This document shows positions 8,176-17,212 of a stretch of 36,649 nucleotides of DNA, in pieces. Numbering within the stretch: position 1 is the stretch's first letter; every line of letters begins with the position of its first letter. Source of the stretch: OMOG01 sp041485845. Its GTDB lineage: Bacteria; Acidobacteriota; Terriglobia; Bryobacterales; Bryobacteraceae. The DNA lies in the NCBI GenBank assembly GCA_041485845.1, contig JBGPKH010000010.1, positions 1 through 36,649 on the forward strand. The letters run 5' to 3'. The notes beneath the pieces were generated by a model. That model was not told the origin of the DNA. It worked only from the letters and a program-made list of their open reading frames with translations, and made no database searches. The translations under genes and the position numbers were made by a program.

Positions 8176-10436
8176 ACCACCCCCCAACGCCGCCGCAGCA
8201 GCCACTCACTGGCGCGGAAGGCCATGGCCAGCAGGAAAACTACCGGCATATCCCACAGATCGCGGGTCTCACGCGTGGTGATCCCGGCCTCGGAGTAAGA
8301 GATTTCATTCGACAGCTTGGACGCTTCACTCGGCTTATAGTACCGCCCGCCGGTCTGCTGCGAGAGCTTTTCCAAGAGCTCGCGGTTCTGCGAGGTGTGG
8401 AAGTTCTCCGCCACGCCATCTTCGCGGCGGAACGTCAGCACGTCGCGCCCGACCTCTTCCTGCTCGCGGCCGGCGATGATTTCGGTGATGTACGTCCCCG
8501 GCGTCTCGGCGGTCCATTCGCCGCCGTAGATACCTTCCTCGAGCGGCACCGGCGCCAGTTCCATGGTAGCGCTCACGCCACCCGGACCGGTGAATCGCGC
8601 CTGCACCTTGGCATTGGTTACGGGCTTGTACTGCTTGTCGCGGACCTCTACGCGGATGGGGACGCGAGTCTCATCCGCCAGCACCGCCTTGGGAGTCGTA
8701 GAAACCACCTGGCCGGGAGTATCGGTCACCATGTAGCGGAAGATCTGCTGCCAGAAGGTGGCGTGCGTCTTGTCTTCGTGGGGCAGCCACATCTTCCAGC
8801 GCCAACTTCCCTCGGTGGCAAACAGGACGGTGCGGCCGCGGCCGTAGTTTTCGGTCACCAGAAGCGGCGATTTGGACTTTCCGGAGGGCGTCGACCGCAG
8901 CAGCACGGTGGCTCCCGGCTTGGGCTCGCCGGTCTCCTGGTAATTGGCCATTTGCGGCATCTTCTTCCAGCGCTCGGCATTGCGCGCGGGGTCGTCATCC
9001 AGCCGGCAGATGACACTCTGCGCGCCTTCGGAAGTCAGCTCCTGGCCGGTGAAGTCGCGATGGAACGTGCCGCGCGCATCCGGCAGCCTGGTGGGCACCA
9101 GGTCCGCCAGCGGCGAGCTTTGATAGCCGCCGTCGGAGAGCGTCGCGCGGCCGCCGAGAAACAGCAGGCCGCCGCCGCGGCGGTCCACGAAATCGCGAAT
9201 CAACTGCTGCTGCGAGGCGGTGAAATAGTTGGCTTCCACGCTGCCGATAATCAGCCCCTGGAAAGGGAACAGCTCCTCGGGCTTGGTGGGAAATCCGTCC
9301 TCCAGATCGTGTTCGCCCATGCCCTTGGGGAACTGGCGGTAGAGCTTATTCGGGGTGGTGCGGAGCATCCGCGCCAGCTCGATATCGGGGTAATCGTCGA
9401 GCGCGCGGCCGATGAACTTGTATTCCCAGCGCGGCTCGCCTTCAAAATAGAGGATACGCGGCTTGCGCGCCTGCACATCCACCAGGCGGCTTACCTTGTT
9501 GTTCAGGGCGTTGTCCTCGCCGGAGATCGGCTCCACGCCGATTTCGAGCGTCTTGGGTCCGGCGTCGCCGCAATTGAAAACCACGGTCTCACTCTGGATC
9601 TGGCCATCCGCCCGTAGCGCGACGTCCTGCGACGCCAGCACCTTGCCGCCATCGCGGACGGTGAGCTTCGCCTTATTGCCGGAGAGGCCGTAACTCTGCA
9701 GCGTCACGACAGCGGTGAGCTTGGACTGCGGCAAGGCGCGGGCGGGCACGATGACGTCGGCTATCTCCACGTCTTTGTCGGGATGCTCGCGGCCGAATCC
9801 CACGGTGTGGACCGGGATGCGCTGGCGGCGGATGGCGCTGATGGTATTGAGGTCGATGCCGCCCGAGTTGTCGGCGCCGTCGCTCAACATCACGATCGCG
9901 CCCAGGGGCAACGACGAGGACTCGGCCATGACGCGCTCGAGCGTGTCTCCGATGCGCGATGCCGGCGCCGCCCCGGCGAGCTGGTCGGTCTTTTGAATCC
10001 GCTCCGGCTCCTTGCCGAATTTGTAGAGCCGCACCTGGAAGCGCTCACCGAGGGCCTTCAACAGACCGCTGTCGAGCACCTGTTTGGCGGCGGTTTCGCG
10101 AGTGCTGTTGGAGTCTCGGATGGACATGCTGCGCGAGTCGTCCACCAGCACCGCGACGACGTTCTGCTGCGGCCGGAGTGTCGCCACGCTAAGCGCCGGG
10201 TGCCAGAGCAGGAACAGGATCAGGGCCACCATGCAGGTTTCGAGCACCCAGATGGCCATGGGCCGCAAGCCGCTCAGCATGCCGTGGTTGCGCCGAACGT
10301 GCCAGAAGAGCAGAATGCCGGCGGTGAGGATGGCGATGGCGAGGAGCCAGAGAGGCCACGGCGTCAGGAAAACGAAGTGGCCCTTGTGGAACAGGCTGGC
10401 CGGATATTTGAACAGAATTTCAAACATGGAGTCCAC
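8172..10436 (-). CDS. VWA / glutamine-amidotransferase-like membrane protein, first gene of operon
   Basis: This is a 754-residue protein. A GTG at 10436 or the in-frame ATG at 10427 could start it; neither has a strong ribosome-binding site. Two membrane helices lie near residues 25-46 and 60-80. A VWA domain follows with the metal site DDSRSMS (D99, S101, S103) and SDGADNSGG. The middle is beta-rich and adhesion-like. A class I glutamine-amidotransferase-like fold follows (LYFEGEPRWEYKFIGRAL, then a GGGLLFLGGRA loop), with no obvious catalytic Cys triad. The last hydrophobic helix is at the extreme C-terminus. Its TGA overlaps the caspase-like ATG. It is the promoter-proximal gene of the operon and probably the membrane platform for the exported partners. 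Confidence 0.88.
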   Translation of the reverse strand: MDSMFEILFKYPASLFHKGHFVFLTPWPLWLLAIAILTAGILLFWHVRRNHGMLSGLRPMAIWVLETCMVALILFLLWHPALSVATLRPQQNVVAVLVDDSRSMSIRDSNSTRETAAKQVLDSGLLKALGERFQVRLYKFGKEPERIQKTDQLAGAAPASRIGDTLERVMAESSSLPLGAIVMLSDGADNSGGIDLNTISAIRRQRIPVHTVGFGREHPDKDVEIADVIVPARALPQSKLTAVVTLQSYGLSGNKAKLTVRDGGKVLASQDVALRADGQIQSETVVFNCGDAGPKTLEIGVEPISGEDNALNNKVSRLVDVQARKPRILYFEGEPRWEYKFIGRALDDYPDIELARMLRTTPNKLYRQFPKGMGEHDLEDGFPTKPEELFPFQGLIIGSVEANYFTASQQQLIRDFVDRRGGGLLFLGGRATLSDGGYQSSPLADLVPTRLPDARGTFHRDFTGQELTSEGAQSVICRLDDDPARNAERWKKMPQMANYQETGEPKPGATVLLRSTPSGKSKSPLLVTENYGRGRTVLFATEGSWRWKMWLPHEDKTHATFWQQIFRYMVTDTPGQVVSTTPKAVLADETRVPIRVEVRDKQYKPVTNAKVQARFTGPGGVSATMELAPVPLEEGIYGGEWTAETPGTYITEIIAGREQEEVGRDVLTFRREDGVAENFHTSQNRELLEKLSQQTGGRYYKPSEASKLSNEISYSEAGITTRETRDLWDMPVVFLLAMAFRASEWLLRRRWGVV

Positions 10437-10474
10437 ATGAGAGGAACATCGCGATGAATATATGGACGTGCCTC

Positions 10475-10503
10475 ATGCTACCGGGAGTTACCAAAAGTCC
10501 CAA
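10475..10503 (-). promoter_or_regulatory. Candidate promoter of the MoxR/VWA operon
   Basis: On the minus strand TTGGGA (10503-10498) is followed after exactly 17 bases by TAGCAT (10480-10475), about 40 bases before the first gene. It is the best sigma70-like pair in the 163-base gap between 10437 and 10599, which otherwise shows nothing recognisable. It matches the consensus only in part. Confidence 0.3.
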
Positions 10504-10599
10504 ATTGGTGGGAAGTTCAACATGCGATGGCATTTCCGCGAAGCCCTCGTATTGAGACAGGATAACACGGTGAAACCGGGGTCTTTGGTCCATCGCGGG

Positions 10600-11097
10600 C
10601 TACAGACCGCGGAAGACTTCTTCCAACAGCAGGCGGATGTGGCCGGCGGTCAGGGCGTCGGCCTTCACTTCTTCCAGGCGGCCGTTTTCATACGTGAAGG
10701 CCATCTTGCGACGCGGGTCGACCACCCAGATGTACCGGACTCCGAAGGCAGCATACTCTTCGCACTTCGCCAAGACCCTGCTGCGTCTGTCCTTTTTTGA
10801 AAGAATCTCGATACAGAGCAGAGGCGGAGCTTCGAAAACGTCTATGCGCGGGTCTTCCAGCGTGACGCACACATCCGGTACCCGGCAGCGGCGTCCGGGG
10901 ACGGTTCGCACACGCTGTTCCGGCCATATGAACATCTGCGGACATCTGCGGTCGAGGAAGACGATTAGATTCCCCTGAACCCGGCTGTGCGGCCGCTCGC
11001 CCACGTTGCGCCTCACGATCTCGCCGTCCACGTACTCCCGATCGGGCGAGTAGGCGGTGTTCAGGTATTCCTCCAGGGATACCAGGACGGTGCTCAT
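10600..11097 (-). CDS. Uma2 family restriction-endonuclease-fold protein
   Basis: The start is ATG 11097 (MSTVLVSLEEYLNTAYSPDREYVDGEIV), giving 165 residues, the usual size for Uma2 (DUF820) proteins. Family motifs seen are YVDGEIVRRNVGERPHS, the acidic RVPDVCV, the core IEILSKKDR and the closing GVRYIWVVDP. This is the PD-(D/E)xK nuclease fold, but Uma2 proteins have no settled function. The gene is divergent from uvrA with 48 bases between start codons. GAAGG occurs one base before the ATG, too close to be a good ribosome-binding site. Confidence 0.88.
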   Translation of the reverse strand: MSTVLVSLEEYLNTAYSPDREYVDGEIVRRNVGERPHSRVQGNLIVFLDRRCPQMFIWPEQRVRTVPGRRCRVPDVCVTLEDPRIDVFEAPPLLCIEILSKKDRRSRVLAKCEEYAAFGVRYIWVVDPRRKMAFTYENGRLEEVKADALTAGHIRLLLEEVFRGL

Positions 11098-11117
11098 GCC
11101 TTCAGCGTAACACGGCG

Positions 11118-11123
11118 TATACT
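11118..11123 (+). promoter_or_regulatory. Candidate -10 element of uvrA
   Basis: TATACT in the context GGCGTATACTGAG lies 22 bases before the uvrA GTG. No good -35 is seen 16-18 bases upstream. It matches the recurrent GGCGTAxxxT pattern found before other plus-strand genes here. No LexA-type palindrome was seen. Confidence 0.35.
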
Positions 11124-11145
11124 GAGAAAGACCGGCATCACTTAC

Positions 11146-13968
11146 GTGCAAGACTACATCCGGATTCGCGGTGCGCGGGTCCATAATCTCAAGAACATTT
11201 CGCTTTCTATTCCCCACAACCAGTTGACCGTGATCACTGGCGTCTCGGGGTCCGGGAAATCGTCGCTGGCTTTCGACACGATCTATGCCGAAGGCCAGCG
11301 GCGCTACGTGGAGTCGCTCTCGGCGTACGCGCGGCAGTTCCTGGAGCGCATGGAAAAGCCCGAGGTCGACGATATCGACGGCATCGCCCCGGCCGTAGCT
11401 ATTCGCCAGAAGAACACCAGCCGCAATCCGCGATCCACGGTGGCGACTTCCACCGAATGCTTCGACTTTCTGCGCCTCCTCTATGCACGCGTGGGGCAGA
11501 CGTTTTGTCCGAAGTGCGGGACGCGCGTGCGCAAGGACACCGTCGACGAAGTGGCCGCGCGCATGCTGGCGCAGCCCGAGGGGTCGCGCTGGTACGCCCT
11601 CTTTCCGTGCGGCGACCACGCTTCGACGCAGGCCCTTCGCGATCACCTGTTCGAACTGCGGAAGAAGGGCTTCAACCGGCTGTTCCAGGGCGGACGGCTG
11701 TTCGAGTTTTCTACGCCGGAATCGCTGCTGGATATCGATTTTTCAAAACCTCTGTTCCTGCTGGTAGACCGTATCGGGGTACCCGCCGGCGGGTCCGGGC
11801 CGGACCTGCACCAAAGGCTCGTCGATACCATTGAGATCTGCTTTCGCGAGGCGGGCGAAGTGATCTTCGAGAGCCCCTCCGGCACGGAACGGCTGCGCTT
11901 CAACGAGAAGTTCCAGTGCAAGACCTGCGGCATGGAGTTCTCCGAGCCCGAGCCCATCCTCTTCAGCTTCAATTCGCCCTTCGGCGCCTGCCCGCGGTGC
12001 CAGGGCTTCGGCAACACCATCGATTTCGACATGGATCGCGTGATTCCGGACAAGTCGCGGACTCTCGAGGATGGCGCCGTAGAACCGTGGACCAAGCCGA
12101 AATTCCGCTCGTGGCTCGGTAACTTCAAGAAGCACGCGGGCGGCCGCTTTCGCTTCCAGACGCCGTTCTGCGACCTCACCGACGGCGAGCGCGAAACGGT
12201 CTACGGCTTCGTCCGCCGCTTCTTCGACCATCTCGAAACCAAGAAATACAAGCTGCACGTCCGCGTGTTCCTGAGCCGGTACCGGGGCTATGCGCTGTGC
12301 CCCGAATGTAAGGGCGCCCGCCTGCGCAAGGAAGCGCTCTATGTGCAGGTTGGCGGCCAGAACCTGGGCCAAGTCGTGCGTATGAACATCGCCGAAGCGC
12401 AACAGTTTTTCGACGCGCTGGCGCTGAGCCCCCAAGAAACCGCGATCGCGGAGAAGGTCCTGGTGGAGATCCGGCAGCGTCTGAAATTTCTCAACGACGT
12501 GGGGCTGGACTATCTCACGCTCGATCGCCTTTCGGCCACGCTTTCGGGCGGCGAGGCGCAGCGCATTCAGCTCGCCACCTCGCTGGGGTCTCGCCTGGTG
12601 GGCGCGTGCTACGTGCTGGATGAGCCTTCCATCGGCCTGCACACCCGCGACACCGGGAGGCTGATCCGGATTCTCGAAGAACTGCGCGAGCTCGGCAACA
12701 CGATCCTGGTGGTGGAACACGATCCCGACGTGATGCGCGCCGCGGACCACATCGTCGATCTCGGCCCCGGCGCGGGCGAGCACGGCGGCCGGATCGTTTT
12801 CGAAGGGCCGCTCGCGAAGCTGACGGCCAACGGCAACAGTTCGCTTACGTCGCGGTATCTGCGCGGCGACCTGCGGGTCTCGACACCGCGCGCGCGCCGG
12901 CCGGTCGACAAGAAACGCGTGATGCGCATCAGCGGAGCGCGCCTGCACAACCTGAAGAACATCGACGTCGAAATCCCGCTCGGCATGATGGTGGCGGTCA
13001 CCGGCGTATCGGGATCGGGCAAGTCGACGCTCGTCCACGACGTGGTGTTCCGCTCGCTCGAAGCGCTCCACAAGGCGCGCGAGTCGGACGACGAACGAAG
13101 CGTCGACAGCCCGGGTGAAGCGCTGGAGAATCCCGCCGCGCAGGTCACCTGCAGGAAGGTGGAGGGCACGGAGCGAATTTTGTCCACCGTGATGGTGGAT
13201 CAATCTCCCATCGGGCGGACCCCGCGATCCAATCCGGTGACCTACCTCAAGGCCTTCGACCTGATCCGTGCGCTGTTCGCCTCCACGCGGGAGGCCGAAA
13301 AGCGCGGCTACAGCGCCGGGCACTTCTCGTTCAACATTCCCGGCGGGCGCTGCGAAGTCTGCCAGGGCGATGGCACCGTGACCGTGGAGATGCAGTTCCT
13401 GGCCGACGTGGAGCTGGTGTGCGAGGAGTGTAAAGGAACGCGCTACAAAAGCGGCATCCTGGAGATCCGCTACAACGGACTCAACGTTCACGAATTGCTG
13501 CAACTGACGGTGCGGGAGGCCATGGACTTTTTTCGTTCCACGCCCAAGCTGGTGCAGAAGCTCAAGGTGCTGGACGACGTGGGACTCGGCTACTTGCGCC
13601 TGGGACAATCGGCCACTACGCTTTCCGGCGGAGAGGCGCAGCGGGTGAAACTGGCGGCGTACCTCTCGGCGTCGAGCGTCGCGGGCACGCTGTTCATCTT
13701 CGACGAGCCGACCACCGGACTTCATTTCGACGATATTGCGAAGCTGCTGGCGGCCCTTCAGAGGCTGATCGACAACGGCGGCAGCCTGATCGTCATCGAG
13801 CACAACCTGGACGTGGTCAAAGCCGCCGACTGGCTGATCGATCTGGGCCCCGAAGGCGGCCATCGCGGCGGCTACGTGGTGGCGACAGGCACGCCGGAGG
13901 CGGTGTCGCGGGTGGAGGAGTCGTACACGGGCAAGTATTTGCGGGGAGTGCTGGGGGGCAAAGGCTAG
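11146..13968 (+). CDS. uvrA: UvrA excinuclease ABC subunit A
   Basis: The 940-residue protein is a complete UvrA, the damage-sensing ATPase of nucleotide excision repair that acts with UvrB and UvrC. I start it at GTG 11146 (VQDYIRIRGARVHNLKN), where UvrA proteins normally begin; longer frames add unrelated residues from the intergenic region. Walker A motifs are GVSGSGKSS (about 32-40) and GVSGSGKST (about 622-630). ABC signatures LSGGEAQR occur twice, each followed by DEPS or DEPT. The zinc-binding modules are present: a CxxC in FCPKCG, then C-x2-C-x19-C-x2-C (CKTC...CPRC), and C-x2-C-x20-C-x2-C (CEVC...CEEC). No residue is obviously missing. It is transcribed alone. Confidence 0.98.
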   Translation: MQDYIRIRGARVHNLKNISLSIPHNQLTVITGVSGSGKSSLAFDTIYAEGQRRYVESLSAYARQFLERMEKPEVDDIDGIAPAVAIRQKNTSRNPRSTVATSTECFDFLRLLYARVGQTFCPKCGTRVRKDTVDEVAARMLAQPEGSRWYALFPCGDHASTQALRDHLFELRKKGFNRLFQGGRLFEFSTPESLLDIDFSKPLFLLVDRIGVPAGGSGPDLHQRLVDTIEICFREAGEVIFESPSGTERLRFNEKFQCKTCGMEFSEPEPILFSFNSPFGACPRCQGFGNTIDFDMDRVIPDKSRTLEDGAVEPWTKPKFRSWLGNFKKHAGGRFRFQTPFCDLTDGERETVYGFVRRFFDHLETKKYKLHVRVFLSRYRGYALCPECKGARLRKEALYVQVGGQNLGQVVRMNIAEAQQFFDALALSPQETAIAEKVLVEIRQRLKFLNDVGLDYLTLDRLSATLSGGEAQRIQLATSLGSRLVGACYVLDEPSIGLHTRDTGRLIRILEELRELGNTILVVEHDPDVMRAADHIVDLGPGAGEHGGRIVFEGPLAKLTANGNSSLTSRYLRGDLRVSTPRARRPVDKKRVMRISGARLHNLKNIDVEIPLGMMVAVTGVSGSGKSTLVHDVVFRSLEALHKARESDDERSVDSPGEALENPAAQVTCRKVEGTERILSTVMVDQSPIGRTPRSNPVTYLKAFDLIRALFASTREAEKRGYSAGHFSFNIPGGRCEVCQGDGTVTVEMQFLADVELVCEECKGTRYKSGILEIRYNGLNVHELLQLTVREAMDFFRSTPKLVQKLKVLDDVGLGYLRLGQSATTLSGGEAQRVKLAAYLSASSVAGTLFIFDEPTTGLHFDDIAKLLAALQRLIDNGGSLIVIEHNLDVVKAADWLIDLGPEGGHRGGYVVATGTPEAVSRVEESYTGKYLRGVLGGKG

Positions 13969-13995
13969 AGAAAGGCTAGGGAGCGTGCTGACGAC

Positions 13996-14223
13996 TTACC
14001 TCTCTTCGAGCTTGTTCACGCGATCGGACACTGCTTCGAGCTCCAGGTCCATCGCCCGGAGCGCGGCGGAATGAGTTCTTTGACGGGCTTCCATCGGGGA
14101 AGCCCACTGATGAAAAGCCGTCAACAGCTTGGTCTCAACCGATTCCAGCCGCTCATCGGCGTGAGCGCGCTCACCCTTCAACTGTTCCAAGATCCACTGT
14201 TTGTCGTCGTCGGTCAAACTCAT
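13996..14223 (-). CDS. Small coiled-coil protein of unknown function
   Basis: The likely start is ATG 14223 (MSLTDDDKQWILEQLKGERAHADERLESVETKLLTAFHQWAS), giving 75 residues. It is strongly helical with heptad-like hydrophobic spacing from about residue 9 to the end (LELEAVSDRVNKLEER), so it should form a short coiled coil. I recognise no family name. It is convergent with uvrA (28-base gap) and divergent from the next secreted-protein gene. Confidence 0.65.
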   Translation of the reverse strand: MSLTDDDKQWILEQLKGERAHADERLESVETKLLTAFHQWASPMEARQRTHSAALRAMDLELEAVSDRVNKLEER

Positions 14224-14315
14224 AGCTACATTATCCTCCAACCCAATCGCGCCTGCCGGCACGACCTTCGTTCCGCCTGATTTCCTCGTGCGGGCCGGGT
14301 GCTTACCCTTCGGCG

Positions 14316-14321
14316 TAGAAT
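14316..14321 (+). promoter_or_regulatory. Candidate -10 element
   Basis: TAGAAT in the context GGCGTAGAATCG lies 16 bases before the ATG at 14338. No clear -35 is seen at the normal spacing. Confidence 0.35.
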
Positions 14322-14337
14322 CGTATCAGAGGGTCCC

Positions 14338-15165
14338 ATGCGACCGATACTCGCGCTCGCGCTTTTGCCCGCATTCCTGTGCGCCGCGCCGGCGCTCGAA
14401 ATCGTCAGGCCGATCGTCAGCCAGATGGATGGCGGCACTCCCGATCCTCCCGGATTCGACCACGTCCCGGGCGAGATCCTGTACTTCTCCTGCCGCATCG
14501 CCGGTTTCTCCAAATCTTCGGAATCGCAGATTCACCTGGCGTTCTCGGTGCAGCCCTTCGATCCCAACGGCGTGCCATTGGGGGAACTGTACAAGAACGA
14601 AATCTCCGACGAAGTGCGGCCGCAGGACAAGGAGTGGATGCCGAAAATCGCGACCGAAATCGCAATCCCGCCCCTGATCGCTTCCGGCGCCTACAAGATC
14701 GTGGTGAAGGTGGAGGACCTCATCGCCAAGACTTCCACGGAGATCGCCGCACCGTTTCTGGTTCGCGGCCATGAAGTGCCCGCGAGCGAAACGCTCATCG
14801 TCCGCAACTTCCGCTTCCTCCGTGGCGAGGACGATGCCCAGGCGCTCGAAAAGGCGGCCTACAAGCCGGGCGACGGGGTATGGGCGAAGTTCGAGATCAC
14901 AGGATACAAGTTCGGCGACAAGAACAAAGTCGAGGTCAACTACGTGACGTCGGTGATCGCCCCCAGCGGCAAGGTGCTGTGGACCCAGCCCGAGCCCGCT
15001 GCGGAGCAGAGCGCTTCGTTCTATCCCAAGCGTTACGTGCCCGCATCCATGGGGATCAACCTGACGCCCACCATCCGCCCGGGCGAGTACACCATTGCCG
15101 TGGTGGTGAAGGACACGATCGGCGGCCAAACGTACGAAGCGAAATACACGTTCACCGTGGAGTGA
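14338..15165 (+). CDS. Secreted protein of unknown function, beta-rich
   Basis: ATG 14338 is preferred because GAGGG lies a few bases upstream and the product then begins with a signal peptide (MRPILALALLPAFLCAAPALE). The 275-residue protein looks like two tandem beta-sandwich repeats. Both share a pattern of 'polar sheet - P-G-Y/E-Y - I-V-V-K-V-x-D' (GAYKIVVKVEDLIAKTS near 118 and PGEYTIAVVVKDTIGGQTYEAKYTFTV at the end). I recognise no catalytic motif. It ends six bases before the aromatic amino acid lyase start, so the two are probably cotranscribed. A carbohydrate-binding or adhesive role is only a guess. Confidence 0.8.
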   Translation: MRPILALALLPAFLCAAPALEIVRPIVSQMDGGTPDPPGFDHVPGEILYFSCRIAGFSKSSESQIHLAFSVQPFDPNGVPLGELYKNEISDEVRPQDKEWMPKIATEIAIPPLIASGAYKIVVKVEDLIAKTSTEIAAPFLVRGHEVPASETLIVRNFRFLRGEDDAQALEKAAYKPGDGVWAKFEITGYKFGDKNKVEVNYVTSVIAPSGKVLWTQPEPAAEQSASFYPKRYVPASMGINLTPTIRPGEYTIAVVVKDTIGGQTYEAKYTFTVE

Positions 15166-15171
15166 TGACTC

Positions 15172-16662
15172 ATGGCCGAGACCGTAGTTCTAGGTGAGCG
15201 TTCCCTGACCATCGAAGACGTCGTGCGCGTGGCCCGCGAACACGCCGAGATCCGCGTCACTGCGGAAGCGCGAACCCGCATCGCCAACGGCCGCGCCCGT
15301 CTGGACGAGTTGCTGGCGCGCGGCGAACGCATCTACGGCGTCAACACCGGGGTGGGCGGCAACGTCGGGATCTCGCTCGCGCCGGAGCAGATGGAACTGC
15401 TCCAGCACAACCTGGTGCGCCACCTCTCCTGCGCCACCGGCGCGCCGCTGCCGAGCGACGTGGTCCGCGCGGCCACGCTGCTGCGCGTAGCCACGTTCCT
15501 CTCGGGCGCATCGGCCGTGCGCAACGAGCTGGTGGATGCACTCTCCGGCCTGCTCAACCGTGGTGTGACTCCCGTGGTGCCGCGCTATGGATCGGTAGGC
15601 GCGAGCGGCGACCTCATGCCATCCGCCTACATTGGGCGCGTGCTTGTCGGAATGGGCGAAGCGGAATTTCAAGGCAGGCGCCTGCCCGCCATCGAGGCCC
15701 TCGAAGCAGCCGGACTTCGCCCCATGCGCTTCGCGCCCAAAGAGTCGCTGGCCCTCATGAACGGGACCACCGTCATGACTGCCGTGGCCGCGCTCGTCTG
15801 GGTGGACGCGTTCCGCGTGCTGCGCGCCTTGCTGGGGGCGGTCGCGCTCTCCATCGAAGCGATGCAGGCGCCGGACATGCCGTTTCATCCGTGGGTGCAC
15901 GAGCTCAAGGGGCATCCCGGACAGATTGCCGTGGCGGCGCACCTGCGCCAACTTCTGGAAGGCTCGACTTACACCCAGCCTTCGAGCGGACAGACCTGCT
16001 ACTCGCTGCGTTGCGCTCCGCAGGGCCTCGGGCAGGTATGGGAGGCGCTCGAGGATTCGCGCGCCGTCATCGAGCGAGAAATTAATTCCGCCAACGACAA
16101 TCCGCTCATCCATCCCGAAACCGGCGCGATGTACAAGGCAGGGAATTTCTACGGCGGCCACATCGCGCGGCTGCTGGATACGTGGAAGATCGACTTCGCT
16201 GCGATGGCCAACTGGGGCAACGCCCTGATGGCGCTCCTGGTGGACGATCGCTTCAGCGCCGGCCTTCCCGCCAACCTGACCCCCGAGCCGGGCGTGAACT
16301 GCGGGTTCAAAGGCATGCAGTTGAGCGTCACCAGCTTGGCCTGCGCGGTCCGCCAGATGGCCGGGCCGAGCTCCATCCATTCGCTGCCCACGGAGCAGCA
16401 TAACCAGGACGTGGTGAGCCTCGGTATGCACGCCGCCGTCACCGCTATGGACGCCCTGGAGTGCGTGCGCAACGAGACCGCCATGCTGCTGCTGGCGTCC
16501 ACACAGGCGGTGGATCTGCGCGGCGGACCGTCGAAGCTAGGGCGCGGATGCCGGCGGATTTACGGGGAGGTGCGGCAAGTGGCGCGTTTTCAGGACAAAG
16601 ACCGTCCGATGGAGCACGAAGTGGCGGCGGTGGCCGCGAAGATTTCGTCCGGAGAAATGTGA
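15172..16662 (+). CDS. MIO-type aromatic amino acid ammonia-lyase
   Basis: The 496-residue enzyme belongs to the histidine/tyrosine/phenylalanine ammonia-lyase family, which removes ammonia from an aromatic amino acid to give an unsaturated acid. The cofactor-forming Ala-Ser-Gly is at 144-146 in GSVGASGDLMP. Catalytic Tyr55 is in YGVNTG, and SSGQTCYSLRCAPQ and INSANDNPL are conserved. The selectivity position reads His84-Leu85 (NLVRHLSCATG); the His-Leu pair is typical of tyrosine ammonia-lyases, while HAL has Ser-His and PAL Phe-Leu. No hutU, hutI or hutG is nearby, which argues against plain histidine catabolism. GGAG lies about ten bases before the ATG. Tyrosine or a related aromatic acid is the inferred substrate. 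Confidence 0.9.
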   Translation: MAETVVLGERSLTIEDVVRVAREHAEIRVTAEARTRIANGRARLDELLARGERIYGVNTGVGGNVGISLAPEQMELLQHNLVRHLSCATGAPLPSDVVRAATLLRVATFLSGASAVRNELVDALSGLLNRGVTPVVPRYGSVGASGDLMPSAYIGRVLVGMGEAEFQGRRLPAIEALEAAGLRPMRFAPKESLALMNGTTVMTAVAALVWVDAFRVLRALLGAVALSIEAMQAPDMPFHPWVHELKGHPGQIAVAAHLRQLLEGSTYTQPSSGQTCYSLRCAPQGLGQVWEALEDSRAVIEREINSANDNPLIHPETGAMYKAGNFYGGHIARLLDTWKIDFAAMANWGNALMALLVDDRFSAGLPANLTPEPGVNCGFKGMQLSVTSLACAVRQMAGPSSIHSLPTEQHNQDVVSLGMHAAVTAMDALECVRNETAMLLLASTQAVDLRGGPSKLGRGCRRIYGEVRQVARFQDKDRPMEHEVAAVAAKISSGEM

Positions 16663-16705
16663 TGCCGGCCCTCACGAAATGGTCCGCCAACCGTCCAACC
16701 TTCCT

Positions 16706-17212
16706 ATGAATCGAATCGTAACGGCACTCTCCCTATCCCTTCTCGCTTGGGTGTCCGCTCCGGCGCAACAGCGGCAGCCGCCTACACCGGCCACAGCCAT
16801 CCGCAACCAGTTCGCCTACGTGAACCAGAAAGCGCTCGAAATGGCCCAGGATTTTCCCGAGGCCAAGTATGGATACACGGCCGCAGCCGATGTGCGATCC
16901 TTCGGCGACGTGATCATCCACATCGCTTCCGGCAACGTGTACGGGGCGAAGGCGGGGCGCGGCGAGAACCTCAAATGGGACGAGATGGACCCTAAGGAAT
17001 TCAAGACGAAGGCCGAGATCGTTGCCGCTCTGCAGAAGTCCATCGACGATGCCACCGCGACGCTCAAAAGCACTCCCGACGACCGCTTCAAAGAGACGCT
17101 GGCGCCCTGGATGTCGATCATCGAACACGCCGCCGAGCACTACGGCCAACTGGTGGTCTACTACCGCGCCAACGGCCTGGTTCCGCCGGAATCGCGCCCG
17201 AAGAAAAAATAG
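16706..17212 (+). CDS. DinB-like (YfiT/DinB superfamily) protein, exported
   Basis: From ATG 16706 the 168-residue protein starts with a signal peptide (MNRIVTALSLSLLAWVSAPAQ). The DinB four-helix bundle follows. The metal-ligand histidines appear in order: H72 in VIIHIASGN, then H141 and H145 in IIEHAAEHYGQLVVYYR. The superfamily includes thiol-dependent metalloenzymes, but many members have no known role. The export signal is a common feature of acidobacterial members. It follows the lyase gene by 43 bases. It converges with the hydrolase gene, whose stop begins at the next base. Confidence 0.88.
   Translation: MNRIVTALSLSLLAWVSAPAQQRQPPTPATAIRNQFAYVNQKALEMAQDFPEAKYGYTAAADVRSFGDVIIHIASGNVYGAKAGRGENLKWDEMDPKEFKTKAEIVAALQKSIDDATATLKSTPDDRFKETLAPWMSIIEHAAEHYGQLVVYYRANGLVPPESRPKKK

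Noticed and set aside
11743..13863. Long minus-strand open frame (706 codons) across uvrA
   Set aside because: It is antisense to a fully conserved uvrA, has arginine/alanine/histidine-rich composition without motifs, and arises from the GC-rich codon bias.
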